Of a DNA stretch of 64,000 nt, positions 33,209-42,138 are shown piece by piece (positions within the stretch are counted from its first letter, which is position 1; every line of letters begins with the position of its first letter). A program made the position numbers and the translations under genes. This DNA is from Sphingomonas sp. Root241. GTDB taxonomy: Bacteria; Pseudomonadota; Alphaproteobacteria; Sphingomonadales; Sphingomonadaceae. The stretch lies in assembly GCF_001428865.1 (NCBI RefSeq), contig NZ_LMIV01000001.1, forward strand, positions 987,776-1,051,775. The letters run 5' to 3'. The notes below the pieces were generated by a model that worked only from the letters and a program-made list of their open reading frames with translations, had not been told where the DNA came from and ran no database searches.

Positions 33209-34369
33209 GTGATACCTTATGGTCGGCAGGATATTACGCAAGCGGACATCGACGCGGTCGTGTCCGTTCTGCGTTCCGATTTCCTGACGCAGGGGCCGAT
33301 GGTCCCCCGCTTCGAGCGGGCGGTCGCGGATCATGTCGGGGCGGCGCACGCAGTGGCGGTGAACAGCGCGACCTCGGCGCTGCATATTGCCTGTCTCGCG
33401 CTGGGCCTCGGCGCAGGCGACTGGCTCTGGACGACGCCGACCACCTTCGTCGCGTCCGCCAATTGCGGTCTCTATTGCGGCGCGCAGGTGGATTTCGTCG
33501 ACATCGACTCCCGTACCTACAACATGTGCCCGCGGGCCTTGCGCGCGAAGCTTGAGGTGGCGGCGCGGGAAGGGCGCCTGCCGAAAATCGTCGTGCCGGT
33601 TCATCTCTGCGGCCAGCCCTGCGACATGGCGGCGATCCACGCGCTCGCTGTCGAGTTCGGCTTCAAGATCATTGAGGACGCGTCGCACGCGATCGGCGGC
33701 CGCTATCGCGGCGAGTATGTCGGCAATTGCCGGCATAGCGACGTCACCGTGTTCAGCTTCCACCCGGTCAAGATCGTGACCACGGCGGAAGGCGGGCTCG
33801 CGACGACCAATGATGCGGATGTGGCCCGGCGCATGGAGTTGTTTCGCAGCCACGGGATCACGCGCGATCCGCTACAGATGACCCATGCGCCCGACGGACC
33901 GTGGTATTACCAACAGGTCGAGCTCGGCTACAATTACCGGATGACCGAGATCCAGGCGGCGCTGGGCGTCAGCCAGATGGATCGGCTCGACGAATATGTC
34001 GCGCAGCGGCACGCGCTGGCACGCCGCTACGACACGCTCCTCGCGTCGCTGCCGGTGATCACGCCGTGGCAGCACCCTGACGGCTATTCCGGTCTGCATC
34101 TCTACGTCATCCGCGTTCCTTCGGGAGGCAACGGGCTTTCCCATGCCGCCGTGTTCGAAGCACTGCGCGCCGGCGGGATCGGCGTGAACCTTCACTATAT
34201 TCCGGTCCACACCCAGCCTTATTATCAGGCGATGGGGTTCGCGCCGGGCGATTTCCCCGAAGCCGAGCGCTATTATGAAGAGGCGATTTCGCTCCCCATG
34301 TATGCGACTCTGACCGAGACCGAGCAGGACAAGGTGGTCGAGACGCTTGCGAATGCGGTCAGGCATTGA
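33209..34369 (+). CDS. pseC: UDP-4-keto-6-deoxy-AltNAc aminotransferase, PseC
   Basis: This 386-residue DegT/DnrJ/EryC1-family PLP enzyme installs the 4-amino group on the PseB product. It begins IPYGRQDITQADIDAVVSVL, typical of PseC. The cofactor region includes NSATSALHIACLALGLG, EDASHAIGG and the lysine-bearing FSFHPVKIVTTAEGG, and later YNYRMTEIQAALG. The GTG start at 33209 is three bases after pseB. The product, a 4-amino-6-deoxy-L-altrosamine nucleotide, normally goes to the acetyltransferase PseH, which is not visible in this window. Confidence 0.94.
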   Translation: MIPYGRQDITQADIDAVVSVLRSDFLTQGPMVPRFERAVADHVGAAHAVAVNSATSALHIACLALGLGAGDWLWTTPTTFVASANCGLYCGAQVDFVDIDSRTYNMCPRALRAKLEVAAREGRLPKIVVPVHLCGQPCDMAAIHALAVEFGFKIIEDASHAIGGRYRGEYVGNCRHSDVTVFSFHPVKIVTTAEGGLATTNDADVARRMELFRSHGITRDPLQMTHAPDGPWYYQQVELGYNYRMTEIQAALGVSQMDRLDEYVAQRHALARRYDTLLASLPVITPWQHPDGYSGLHLYVIRVPSGGNGLSHAAVFEALRAGGIGVNLHYIPVHTQPYYQAMGFAPGDFPEAERYYEEAISLPMYATLTETEQDKVVETLANAVRH

Positions 34370-35229
34370 AGCTCGCCCTCGGCACCGCGCAATTCGGCCT
34401 CGATTACGGCGTCGCCAATCGGACGGGCCAGGTCGATGGGCAGGCGGTTCGCGAGATACTGGCACTGGCGCGTGCATCGGGCATAGACGTGCTGGATACC
34501 GCGATCGCCTATGGCGATAGCGAGGCTGCCCTCGGGCTGGCAGGAGTCGGGGGGTGGCGCGTGGTTACCAAGCTTCCCGAAATGCCGACCGGCGAGGGGC
34601 CGGTGGAGGCGTGGGTACGGACGCAGGCGGAACAGTCGCGCACACGGCTCGGGATCGGGCAGCTGGACACGGTGATGCTGCATCGCCCGGGGCAATTGTT
34701 CGGTCCGTCCGGTGCGGCGTTGCTCGATGGGCTCCGGTCGCTCAAATCGTCGGGCATCACGAAGCGGATCGGCGTCTCGATCTACGCGCCGGACGAGTTG
34801 CCGAGGTTGTTCGACCTCGAGGCGTTCGACGTGGTCCAGGCGCCGATGAGCATCCTCGACCGCAGAATGGTCGAGAGCGGATGGGCCGATCGGCTTGCCG
34901 GCATGGGGGTCGAGCTGCACGCGCGTTCGGTTTTCCTGCAAGGCTTGCTGCTGCTCGCGCCCGAGGCGCGCCCTGCCGGGTTCAGCCGCTGGAACGCGCT
35001 GTGGACCCTTTGGTCGGACTGGCTGAACGAAACCGGCCTGACCGCGCTCGAGGCATGCTTGCGGTACATATTGTCGCTGGACGCCGTGCAGAGAGCGGTG
35101 GTGGGCGTGGACGGCCCGGCGCAGCTCGGCGAAATCGTCGCGGCTGCCCATGGCGCCCTGCCGGCGCCTCCAGACTGGCCCGAGATCGATGCGGCGCTGA
35201 TCAATCCTTCCTGCTGGGCAACGCTATGA
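34366..35229 (+). CDS. Aldo/keto reductase of nonulosonate clusters
   Basis: The 287-residue protein starts at TTG 34366, overlapping the pseC stop (TTGA). MKLALGTAQFGLDYGVANRTGQV is characteristic of the aldo/keto reductases found in flagellin- and LPS-glycosylation loci. The catalytic tetrad is visible as Asp and Tyr in LDTAIAYGDSE, Lys in VVTKLP and His in VMLHRPG. The fold is an NADPH-dependent TIM barrel. Its substrate in these loci is not known to me. Reduction of a keto sugar or of a side-chain precursor is possible. The stop overlaps the start of the fused cytidylyltransferase/aminotransferase gene. Confidence 0.88.
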   Translation: MKLALGTAQFGLDYGVANRTGQVDGQAVREILALARASGIDVLDTAIAYGDSEAALGLAGVGGWRVVTKLPEMPTGEGPVEAWVRTQAEQSRTRLGIGQLDTVMLHRPGQLFGPSGAALLDGLRSLKSSGITKRIGVSIYAPDELPRLFDLEAFDVVQAPMSILDRRMVESGWADRLAGMGVELHARSVFLQGLLLLAPEARPAGFSRWNALWTLWSDWLNETGLTALEACLRYILSLDAVQRAVVGVDGPAQLGEIVAAAHGALPAPPDWPEIDAALINPSCWATL

Positions 35230-37253
35230 AGACCGTCGCAATCGTTCAGGCGCGCATGGGCTCCACCCGACTCCCGAACAAGGTGATGCGCCCGATCACC
35301 GGCACCCCGATGATCGAGCTGCTTCTCGCAAGACTGCGGGAGGCGGCGGAGGTGGACGAGATCGTCGTCGCGACGTCCGACGCGGCGCGGAACGACGTGC
35401 TCGCCGATCATGTCGCCGCGCTCGGCTATCGTTGCTATCGCGGCAGCGAGAACGACGTGCTGGATCGGTACCTGCTAGCCGCGCGCGGATCGGAAGCAGA
35501 GGTGGTGATCCGCATCACCGGAGATTGTCCGCTGGTGGACCCCGAACTCGTCGACCAGGCGGTGCGGCACTTCCGCGAAACCGGTGCAGACTATCTGAGC
35601 AACAGCGCCCCGCCGACCTTTCCCGACGGGCTGGATATCGAAGTTTTCACCGCTGCGGCGCTCGAACGCGCAGGGCGGGAAGCGACGGAAGTGTTCGATC
35701 GCGAGCACGTCACACCCTATCTTCGCCGGCCGGGCCTGTTCCGGCAGGCTTCGCTCGAGAATGACGTGGATTTGTCTGCGCTTCGCTGGACTGTCGATGA
35801 GCCGCACGATGCCGGGGTGATCGAAGCGATCTTCGCGCACTTCGCGCCCGACATTCATTTCGGGTGGCGGCAGGTTCTGCAATTGCAGCAGGCGCAGTCT
35901 CGGCTATTTGACGGCAATCAGCATATCGCGCGCAACGAGGGAGCTACGATGGGTACCGGCCAAAAGCTATGGAAGCGGGCCAAGCAGGTCATCCCCGGCG
36001 GCAATATGCTGCTTTCGAAGCGGGCGGAAATGTTCCTGCCCGAACAATGGCCGGCGTATTACAGCAAGGCCAAGGGCTGTCAGGTCTGGGATCTGGACGG
36101 CAACGTCTATACCGACATGACGATCATGGGCATCGGCACCAACATCCTCGGCTATGCCCATCCCGAAGTCGACGCTGCCGTCCACGCCGTGGTCGACTCG
36201 AGCAATATGTCGACGCTCAATTGCCCGGAGGAGGTCTACCTCGCCGAGCGCTTGATCGAGCTGCATCCCTGGGCCGACATGGTCCGTTTCGCGCGTTCGG
36301 GGGGTGAGGCGAACGCGATCGCGATCCGGATCGCGCGCGCCGCCTCGGGTCGGGACAAGGTCGCGATCTGCGGATATCATGGCTGGCACGACTGGTATCT
36401 GTCGGCAAATCTGGGAGAGGATGAGAGCCTTGCCGGGCATCTGCTGCCTGGGCTCGATCCCGCCGGGGTGCCGCGTAACCTTCGCGGCACGGTCTATCCC
36501 TTCAACTATAACGACTATGAAGGTCTCGAGGCTCTCGTTCGGGAGCACGACATCGGCGTGATCAAGATGGAGGTGGCGCGGAACCGGGGGCCGGAGAACG
36601 ACTTCCTCCAGAAGGTCCGCGCCCTGGCAACCGCGCGCAACATCGTTCTCATTTTTGACGAATGCACCTCTGGGTTCCGGCAGACCTTTGGCGGGCTCCA
36701 CAAGCTGTATGGGGTCGAGCCCGACATGGCGATGTTCGGCAAGGCGCTGGGCAATGGCTACGCGATCACCGGCACCATCGGGCGGCGCGATATCATGGAG
36801 GCGGCGCAGTCCACCTTCATCAGCAGCACCTTCTGGACCGAGCGGATCGGACCGACTGCGGGCCTGAAGACACTCGACGTGATGGAGCAGCTCCAGTCTT
36901 GGGACGTCATTACCCGGACCGGTCTGGGAATTCGCCAGAAATGGCAGGACCTTGCGGACAAGCACGGCCTGGCGATCGATCATTGGGGCCTGCCGGCGCT
37001 GACGGGCTACACGTTCCGCAGCCCGAACGCGCTCGCCTACAAGACGCTGGTGACGCAGGAGATGCTCGCCAAGGGCTATCTTGTCGGAAACAGCGTCTAT
37101 GTATCGACGGAGCACACTCCCGAGATCGTCGACCGCTTCTTCGATCAGCTGGATCCCGTATTCGGGCTGGTGAAGGAGTGCGAGGACGGTCGCGACGTGA
37201 TGAGCCTGCTGAAAGGGCCGATCTGCCACGATGGTTTCAAGCGACTGAACTGA
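35226..37253 (+). CDS. Fusion: SpsF-like cytidylyltransferase plus class III (GSA-type) aminotransferase
   Basis: The ATG at 35226 overlaps the previous stop. Of 675 residues, about 1-235 are a nucleotidyltransferase of the SpsF/CMP-sugar synthetase type: MKTVAIVQARMGSTRLPNKV, IRITGDCPLVDPELVD, SNSAPPTFPDGLDIEVF. Residues about 245-675 are a glutamate-1-semialdehyde aminomutase-like enzyme: VIPGGNMLLSKR, FARSGGEANAIAIRIAR, CGYHGWHDWY, LIFDECTSGFRQTFGG, and PLP lysine K506 in MFGKALGNGYAI. The first half could replace PseF by activating the nonulosonate with CTP. The second half may aminate or move an amino group on a keto sugar. It is not for haem, since it lacks that context. Confidence 0.9.
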   Translation: MKTVAIVQARMGSTRLPNKVMRPITGTPMIELLLARLREAAEVDEIVVATSDAARNDVLADHVAALGYRCYRGSENDVLDRYLLAARGSEAEVVIRITGDCPLVDPELVDQAVRHFRETGADYLSNSAPPTFPDGLDIEVFTAAALERAGREATEVFDREHVTPYLRRPGLFRQASLENDVDLSALRWTVDEPHDAGVIEAIFAHFAPDIHFGWRQVLQLQQAQSRLFDGNQHIARNEGATMGTGQKLWKRAKQVIPGGNMLLSKRAEMFLPEQWPAYYSKAKGCQVWDLDGNVYTDMTIMGIGTNILGYAHPEVDAAVHAVVDSSNMSTLNCPEEVYLAERLIELHPWADMVRFARSGGEANAIAIRIARAASGRDKVAICGYHGWHDWYLSANLGEDESLAGHLLPGLDPAGVPRNLRGTVYPFNYNDYEGLEALVREHDIGVIKMEVARNRGPENDFLQKVRALATARNIVLIFDECTSGFRQTFGGLHKLYGVEPDMAMFGKALGNGYAITGTIGRRDIMEAAQSTFISSTFWTERIGPTAGLKTLDVMEQLQSWDVITRTGLGIRQKWQDLADKHGLAIDHWGLPALTGYTFRSPNALAYKTLVTQEMLAKGYLVGNSVYVSTEHTPEIVDRFFDQLDPVFGLVKECEDGRDVMSLLKGPICHDGFKRLN

Positions 37254-37260
37254 AGCATCG

Positions 37261-38343
37261 ATGGACGTCGCCTTTCGCGTCGATGCCTCACTCGACATCG
37301 GCGCCGGGCACGTCATGCGATGCCTGACCCTTGCCGACGCCCTTCGAGAAGACGGAGGCCGCGCCACGTTCCTGTGCCGCGAGCATCCCGGGCATCTGGG
37401 CGAGATGGTGCGGAGAAGGGGCCATTCGCTGGTAATGCTTCCGCCCGAGCCGGGCTTCGCCTGGGCGGAGACTCCCGTGCATTCCCGGTGGCTGGGTGCT
37501 TCCGGGAAGCGCGACGCGGCGCAGAGCATCGCCGCGCTGGGCGGCGCTTTGCCGGACTGGCTGATCGTCGATCATTATGCGCTCGAGCGGGAGTGGGAAG
37601 AGACGCTGCGGCCTTATTGTCGCCGATTGATGATCATCGATGATCTTGCCGATCGCACCCATGATTGCGATTTGCTGCTCGACCAGAACCTCGTCCATGA
37701 TGCCTCGTCCTATCGGTCGCTCGTGCCTGCGCAGTGCCGGCTGCTGCTCGGTCCGGAGTTCGCATTGCTTCGGCCCCAGTTCGCCGCCACCCGCGCGCGC
37801 GCTCCGGCCCGCCCGCCGACCTCGGTGGCGACGCGATGGCTGATCAGTCTCGGCGGCGTGGACAAGGACGACGTGACCAGCCGGGTGTTACGCTGCCTGC
37901 GTGAAATGCCGCTCCCTGCGGAAACGCGGATCGATGTCGTGATGGGGGCAAGCGCGCCATGGACGGCAGAGGTCCGCGCGGTCGCCGCCGAGATGCCTTG
38001 GCCGACCCATGTTCTCGCCGACGTCTCCGACATGGCGGGCCTGATGGAGCAATGCGATCTCGCGATCGGCGCCGCCGGGGCGACGAGCTGGGAGCGCTGC
38101 TGCCTCGGCCTGCCTGCGGTGACGCTCGTGCTCGCGGAGAACCAGCGTGAAGGCGCCCGCATGCTCGAGGCCGCCGACGCAGTGATTTCCATCGACGACC
38201 TAGCCCGCCTCACCACCGACCTGCCACGCGCGGTGATGCAATTGATGCAGCCCGCCGTGGCATCACGCATGCGCCGCAGTTGCGCCGCAATCACCGACGG
38301 CCTTGGCACGGCTCGCGTCGTGCAAGCCTTGACCGCAGGCTGA
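37261..38343 (+). CDS. pseG: UDP-2,4-diacetamido-2,4,6-trideoxy-beta-L-altropyranose hydrolase, PseG
   Basis: The 360-residue GT-B-like hydrolase removes UDP from the pathway intermediate before condensation by PseI. It opens FRVDASLDIGAGHVMRCLTLADAL, where the G.GH.MRC block is the PseG hallmark. It continues with WLIVDHYALEREWEE, MIIDDLADRTHDCDLLLDQN, ISLGGVDKDDVT and AIGAAGATSWERCCLGLPAV. The start is seven bases after the fusion gene stop. The conserved catalytic His in the N-terminal motif is present. It ends 36 bases from the convergent ATP-grasp gene. Confidence 0.93.
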   Translation: MDVAFRVDASLDIGAGHVMRCLTLADALREDGGRATFLCREHPGHLGEMVRRRGHSLVMLPPEPGFAWAETPVHSRWLGASGKRDAAQSIAALGGALPDWLIVDHYALEREWEETLRPYCRRLMIIDDLADRTHDCDLLLDQNLVHDASSYRSLVPAQCRLLLGPEFALLRPQFAATRARAPARPPTSVATRWLISLGGVDKDDVTSRVLRCLREMPLPAETRIDVVMGASAPWTAEVRAVAAEMPWPTHVLADVSDMAGLMEQCDLAIGAAGATSWERCCLGLPAVTLVLAENQREGARMLEAADAVISIDDLARLTTDLPRAVMQLMQPAVASRMRRSCAAITDGLGTARVVQALTAG

Positions 38344-38379
38344 GCCGGAGCAACCCGTTGCGGCCCGGTTTACGTGACA

Positions 38380-39315
38380 TCATGTCGGGGGAAGGATATA
38401 TTCCTGCACGCCCCGAAAAAAGCGGGTGCCTGTAGCCGGAGCCAGATAGGGCGGAACGGGCTCGCCAAGTGCCGCCGCGATCCACCACCGCAAATCGTGG
38501 AAGCCCAGCTTGTCGCGAAAGACCAGCGTGCTCGAGAGCCGCGGATTTATCTCGAAGAGGAGAGGGCCGGCAGCGGTGCGCCGCAGCTGGACGTTCATCA
38601 CGCCATCGAGAGAAAGCACTTCCGCGATGCGGGCGACATATTGGTGAATGGCAGGATCATCCACTACCTCGCCGCTGCCGGTGAAGCCGCCCTGCAACTT
38701 GCGCCGCATCACCATTATGCGTGCAGGCACCTCGCGGGTGCAAAACACGGCACAGGTGTATTCGGCGTCGTCGGGTGTCAGATAGGCCTGCCAGACCAGC
38801 GCTCCGGCTTCGATGGCGTCGAGCTCGGCGGGCGTGTCGATCCGCCGCAGACCCTTGCTGCCCTGTCCCGAGCGCGGCTTGACGATGACCGGAAATCGCG
38901 TGGGCACATCTTGCCCGACCAGACCGTGTTCCGGAACCGCTACGCCCCGTCCGTCGAGGAAGTCGAGGCATGCATGCTTGTCCAGTCCGTATCGGACCAC
39001 TTCGCGGCTCGACGACAGGATCCGGGCACCGGCGATCTCGGTCGTGCGGTCGAGAGCGTGGATCTCCGCTTCGCTGGTCGGAAGGACCAGCCCAATACGG
39101 TTTGCCGTCACGAAATCCCCGAGCCAGCCGAGATATGCCGGATCGGCAGCCCGCGGAGCGACGGGGCATCCGTCGAACAGCCGGGTGCCGGCATGGTTGG
39201 CGTGGATATCGGCTCCCCAGAGCACGCCGCGCCATTCCCAATCGCGAAGGATCCTTCCCGCGCCAAAACCGATGTCGCCGGCGACGCCGGTAACCAGGAT
39301 GTTCGTCGATTTCAT
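38380..39315 (-). CDS. ATP-grasp ligase (CarB/PylC-like)
   Basis: This 311-residue protein has an N-terminal nucleotide-binding-like fold (NILVTGVAGDIGFGAGRIL), a central ATP-grasp region (FPVIVKPRSGQGSKGLRRI, VWQAYLTPDDAEYTCAVF) and the metal-binding LLFEINPRLSSTLVFRDKLG. Such enzymes join a carboxylate to an amine or other nucleophile with ATP. It is the last gene of a three-gene minus-strand operon (SDR, phosphoesterase, ATP-grasp; 4-base overlaps) placed inside the nonulosonate cluster. With PseH absent, it is a candidate for building an unusual N-acyl or aminoacyl substituent, which is speculation. The substrates are unknown. Confidence 0.85.
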   Translation of the reverse strand: MKSTNILVTGVAGDIGFGAGRILRDWEWRGVLWGADIHANHAGTRLFDGCPVAPRAADPAYLGWLGDFVTANRIGLVLPTSEAEIHALDRTTEIAGARILSSSREVVRYGLDKHACLDFLDGRGVAVPEHGLVGQDVPTRFPVIVKPRSGQGSKGLRRIDTPAELDAIEAGALVWQAYLTPDDAEYTCAVFCTREVPARIMVMRRKLQGGFTGSGEVVDDPAIHQYVARIAEVLSLDGVMNVQLRRTAAGPLLFEINPRLSSTLVFRDKLGFHDLRWWIAAALGEPVPPYLAPATGTRFFRGVQEYILPPT

Positions 39316-40007
39316 CGTTCGAGAATTTTCCAGAGATAGGCCAGTTCGGGGTCTCGCGCCTTTGCGGCGGCCGCAACGGCGTCCTTGTCGAAGTTCCGGC
39401 GCCGAAACTGGACGACTCCGGTGTCGGTCAGGACCAGGGCATAGCTGGCGAGGCCGCCAACGTCTCGAGGCTGCCCCACCGATCCCGGATTCAGGAGAAG
39501 CCGCTCGCCGGACGCGTGCACGAACGGATAGTGCGTGTGGCCGAATATGGTGATGTCTTCGCCGGAATGATTGGCGAGCAGCTTGGCGGCGTCGGCGTCG
39601 GGATAGATATATTCATCGGTCGAACGGAGGCTGCCGTGCCGCATGAAGAAACGTCTTCCGCCGATTTCGACACTGGCCTGTTCGGGCAGTTGGTCCAGCC
39701 AGGCCAGATGCCCGGCATCGAGCTCCGAAAGGCATACGTCATATCCCGAGCCATATTTCTTCCGGTAGGAATCCCTGCAGGAAGCATCCGCGACATACTC
39801 CCGGAAGATGTCTTCGTGGTTCCCGCGGATGCAGATGAACCTTCCATCAGCAACGATGCGATCGATCGTTTGCCTCGGCCAATAATAATAACCGACGACG
39901 TCGCCGGCGAACAGAATCGTTTCAACACCGGCACGATCAAGGTCGGACAAAACAGCCTCGAGCGCGAACCGGTTCGCGTGGATGTCGGAAAGGATCGCGA
40001 CCTTCAC
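39312..40007 (-). CDS. Metallophosphoesterase (YfcE/MJ0936-like)
   Basis: The 231-residue calcineurin-type phosphoesterase has the full metal set: ILSDIHANRFALEAV, FAGDVVGYYYWP, RGNHEDIF, RRFFMRHGSLR and IFGHTHYPF, then LLNPGSVGQPRD. It should hydrolyse a phosphomonoester or phosphodiester using two metals. It overlaps its neighbours by 4 bases on both sides, between the SDR and the ATP-grasp gene, so it is probably part of the same process. Removing a phosphate from a sugar or acyl-phosphate intermediate is one possibility. No substrate can be assigned. Confidence 0.9.
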   Translation of the reverse strand: MKVAILSDIHANRFALEAVLSDLDRAGVETILFAGDVVGYYYWPRQTIDRIVADGRFICIRGNHEDIFREYVADASCRDSYRKKYGSGYDVCLSELDAGHLAWLDQLPEQASVEIGGRRFFMRHGSLRSTDEYIYPDADAAKLLANHSGEDITIFGHTHYPFVHASGERLLLNPGSVGQPRDVGGLASYALVLTDTGVVQFRRRNFDKDAVAAAAKARDPELAYLWKILER

Positions 40008-40702
40008 GCCGCAAAGTCCCGGATGATTCCGGAGAGCTTCCCGGCCACCGCCGCCGCCGTCTGAAGCTGGTTCTCGCGCGCCATGGCACGGAAGGCATCG
40101 ACCTCGGGCATGTCCTCCGGCGCGCTCTGCCGGATCCTCGCCTGCATCGGCGTATCGATGACGCCGGGATCAAAGTGCAGAACGGAGACGCTTTCTTCCT
40201 CCAGCGCCAATACGTCCAGCGCCGATCGAATGGCCGCCTTGCTCGTGCAATAAGCCGTCCACCCGGCAACCGGCCGAAGCGCAGCGCCCGAAGTAACGTT
40301 CAGAACCAGCAGGGGTATCGATCGAGCCCGGGCGACGCGTGCAAGATGCTGCGCGATAGCCAAAGGCGACGCGAAATTGACGTTCATCGCCTTGTGGAGT
40401 TCGATCGGATCGATACGGGCGAAGCTGGCGATCGGCTCGACCGTTCCGGCGTTGTTCACGAAAATCAGCCGGGCGACGTCCGGCGCGATCAGGATGCCAT
40501 CCGCGTCGAAACGGTCTTGCGACAAGTCGCGCTGCAGAAACGTCTCGGCGCTCCCGGGCCCTTCAGTCGCACTGCGCCCGATCAGGATGCGCTGGTCGCC
40601 AGCGAAGATTTCGCTGCGCAAGGTCTCGCATACAGCCTTGCCCAAGCCTTGCGATGCTCCGGTCAACACGATGCTTCGGCGTGGCGGCGCGCTATGCGGC
40701 AT
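40004..40702 (-). CDS. Short-chain dehydrogenase/reductase
   Basis: I use the ATG at 40702 (232 residues), since it places the nucleotide motif SIVLTGASQGLGKAVCETL at the N-terminus. The NNAG motif is LIFVNNAGTVEPI, the catalytic serine block is LNVTSGAALRP and the YxxxK is AYCTSKAAIRSALD. This is a classical SDR with a NAD(P)-dependent alcohol/ketone activity. DPGVIDTPMQ follows the sepiapterin/YciK-like pattern. It is the first gene of the three-gene minus-strand operon within the nonulosonate locus and divergent from the methyltransferase at 40959. Confidence 0.88.
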   Translation of the reverse strand: MPHSAPPRRSIVLTGASQGLGKAVCETLRSEIFAGDQRILIGRSATEGPGSAETFLQRDLSQDRFDADGILIAPDVARLIFVNNAGTVEPIASFARIDPIELHKAMNVNFASPLAIAQHLARVARARSIPLLVLNVTSGAALRPVAGWTAYCTSKAAIRSALDVLALEEESVSVLHFDPGVIDTPMQARIRQSAPEDMPEVDAFRAMARENQLQTAAAVAGKLSGIIRDFAA

Positions 40703-40958
40703 TGGTACGGTTCCGCTCCCTGATCGGCTCTTGTCCACCGCGCCGCCTAACGCGATTTTCGGGGGCTGGATAGCCGGGCCTCGTCTCTGCGATGGGAGGG
40801 CAGGCGAACGCAGCATGACCCGTTTTCGACAGTCACCGCACTGCTTGTATTCCGAGGCCAATATTCTAAGGCCAACTCTGAACGATAGGCCCGTCATCTC
40901 GCGAATGCCAATCCTCTTGGCAACGCCGCGGACAATCTGCCATGTGTTTCGGGAGCAA

Positions 40959-41945
40959 ATGGTGCGATCTGAGTTGCTTGAAATTTTGCGATGCCCAAAA
41001 TCGGGAGAGGCGCTTGTTCTCGAAGAGCCGATTTACGAAAAGGGCCGCGTCTGTGAAGGGTGGCTGGTCGCTGGCGACGCAAGATATCCGATTCGAGACT
41101 TCATTCCGCGTTTCGTTCCCGCGTCCAACTATGCCGATAATTTCGGGATGCAGTGGAATCTCTTCAAACGGACTCAGCTCGATAGTCATTCAGGCCTTAC
41201 GCTAACTGCCGATCGCTTCTGGGGCGCTACCGGGTGGACTGTCGAGGACCTGGCAGGTGAATGGGTGCTCGATGCGGGGTGCGGATCGGGCAGGTTCGCG
41301 GAGATTGCACTGTCGAGCGGGGCCAATGTCGTGGCGATCGATTATTCGAGCGCGGTCGACGCATGCTACCAGAATCTGTCGGAACATCCGAACCTCGACG
41401 TGGTGCAGGCCGATATCTACGCGCTGCCGTTTGCGTCAAACTCTTTCCCTTACGTCTATTCTCTGGGGGTGCTGCAGCACACGCCCGACGTCCACCGCGC
41501 TTTCCGCGCTTTGACGGAAGCGGTGAAACCCGGCGGAAGACTGTGCGTGGACTATTATTGGAAGCGGCTGCGCACGATGCTGTTGCCCAAATATGCGCTT
41601 CGGCCGATCACGCGGCGCGTGCCCGAGGAACGCCTGCTTGCCTTCCTGCAGCGCCATCTCGGAAAGCTTCTCGCGGCGAGTGGATTCGTGGGACGAGTTC
41701 CGCTGATCGGTCGTGGTCTGCAGCGCCTCGTGCCGGTCGCCAACTATAGCGGAATATATCCGCTGAGCGAGGCGCAGCTGCGCGAGTGGGCCTTGCTCGA
41801 TACCTTCGACAATCTGGCGCCGCGATACGACAACCCGCAATCGGCCGTTACTGCGCGGCGCTGGTTGGAGGAGGCCGGGTTCGACGATGTCGAGGTGTTG
41901 CAGGTCGCGCATCTCGTCGCGCGCGGGGTCAAGCCGACGGGATAG
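40959..41945 (+). CDS. Class I SAM-dependent methyltransferase with Trm112-like N-terminus
   Basis: ATG 40959 and the adjacent GTG 40962 are both possible starts. gggag lies three and six bases before them, so GTG is well placed. The roughly 328-residue protein begins with a short zinc-ribbon-like segment (LLEILRCPKSGEALVLEE) seen ahead of many sugar methyltransferases. SAM motifs are WVLDAGCGSGRFAEIALSSG, VVAIDYSSAV, VVQADIYALPFASNSF and VYSLGVLQHTPD. It lies 193 bases before pseI on the same strand. It may methylate the nonulosonate or another residue of the repeat unit. The 193-base gap may contain a separate pseI promoter. Confidence 0.85.
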   Translation: MVRSELLEILRCPKSGEALVLEEPIYEKGRVCEGWLVAGDARYPIRDFIPRFVPASNYADNFGMQWNLFKRTQLDSHSGLTLTADRFWGATGWTVEDLAGEWVLDAGCGSGRFAEIALSSGANVVAIDYSSAVDACYQNLSEHPNLDVVQADIYALPFASNSFPYVYSLGVLQHTPDVHRAFRALTEAVKPGGRLCVDYYWKRLRTMLLPKYALRPITRRVPEERLLAFLQRHLGKLLAASGFVGRVPLIGRGLQRLVPVANYSGIYPLSEAQLREWALLDTFDNLAPRYDNPQSAVTARRWLEEAGFDDVEVLQVAHLVARGVKPTG

Positions 41946-42138
41946 CCTCCAACTGCCGGCGGGTAGATCATTGCCAGCCCCGGTGATCTCGTGTTTAGGA
42001 GTGCCTACGGCGCGCGCTCGAATGCCGACCCGGTGACGGGATGCGATTTGTTATTGTAGATGATACGGCGGCAGCGACGATTCGATTTCTGACGGTTCGC
42101 GCGAGCGGCGTCAAACGTTCCCGAGGCACTCACTCTCC

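Noticed and set aside
35226..37253. Haem-pathway glutamate-1-semialdehyde aminomutase (hemL)
   Set aside because: The class III half is fused to a cytidylyltransferase and embedded in pse genes, so a sugar role is far more likely.
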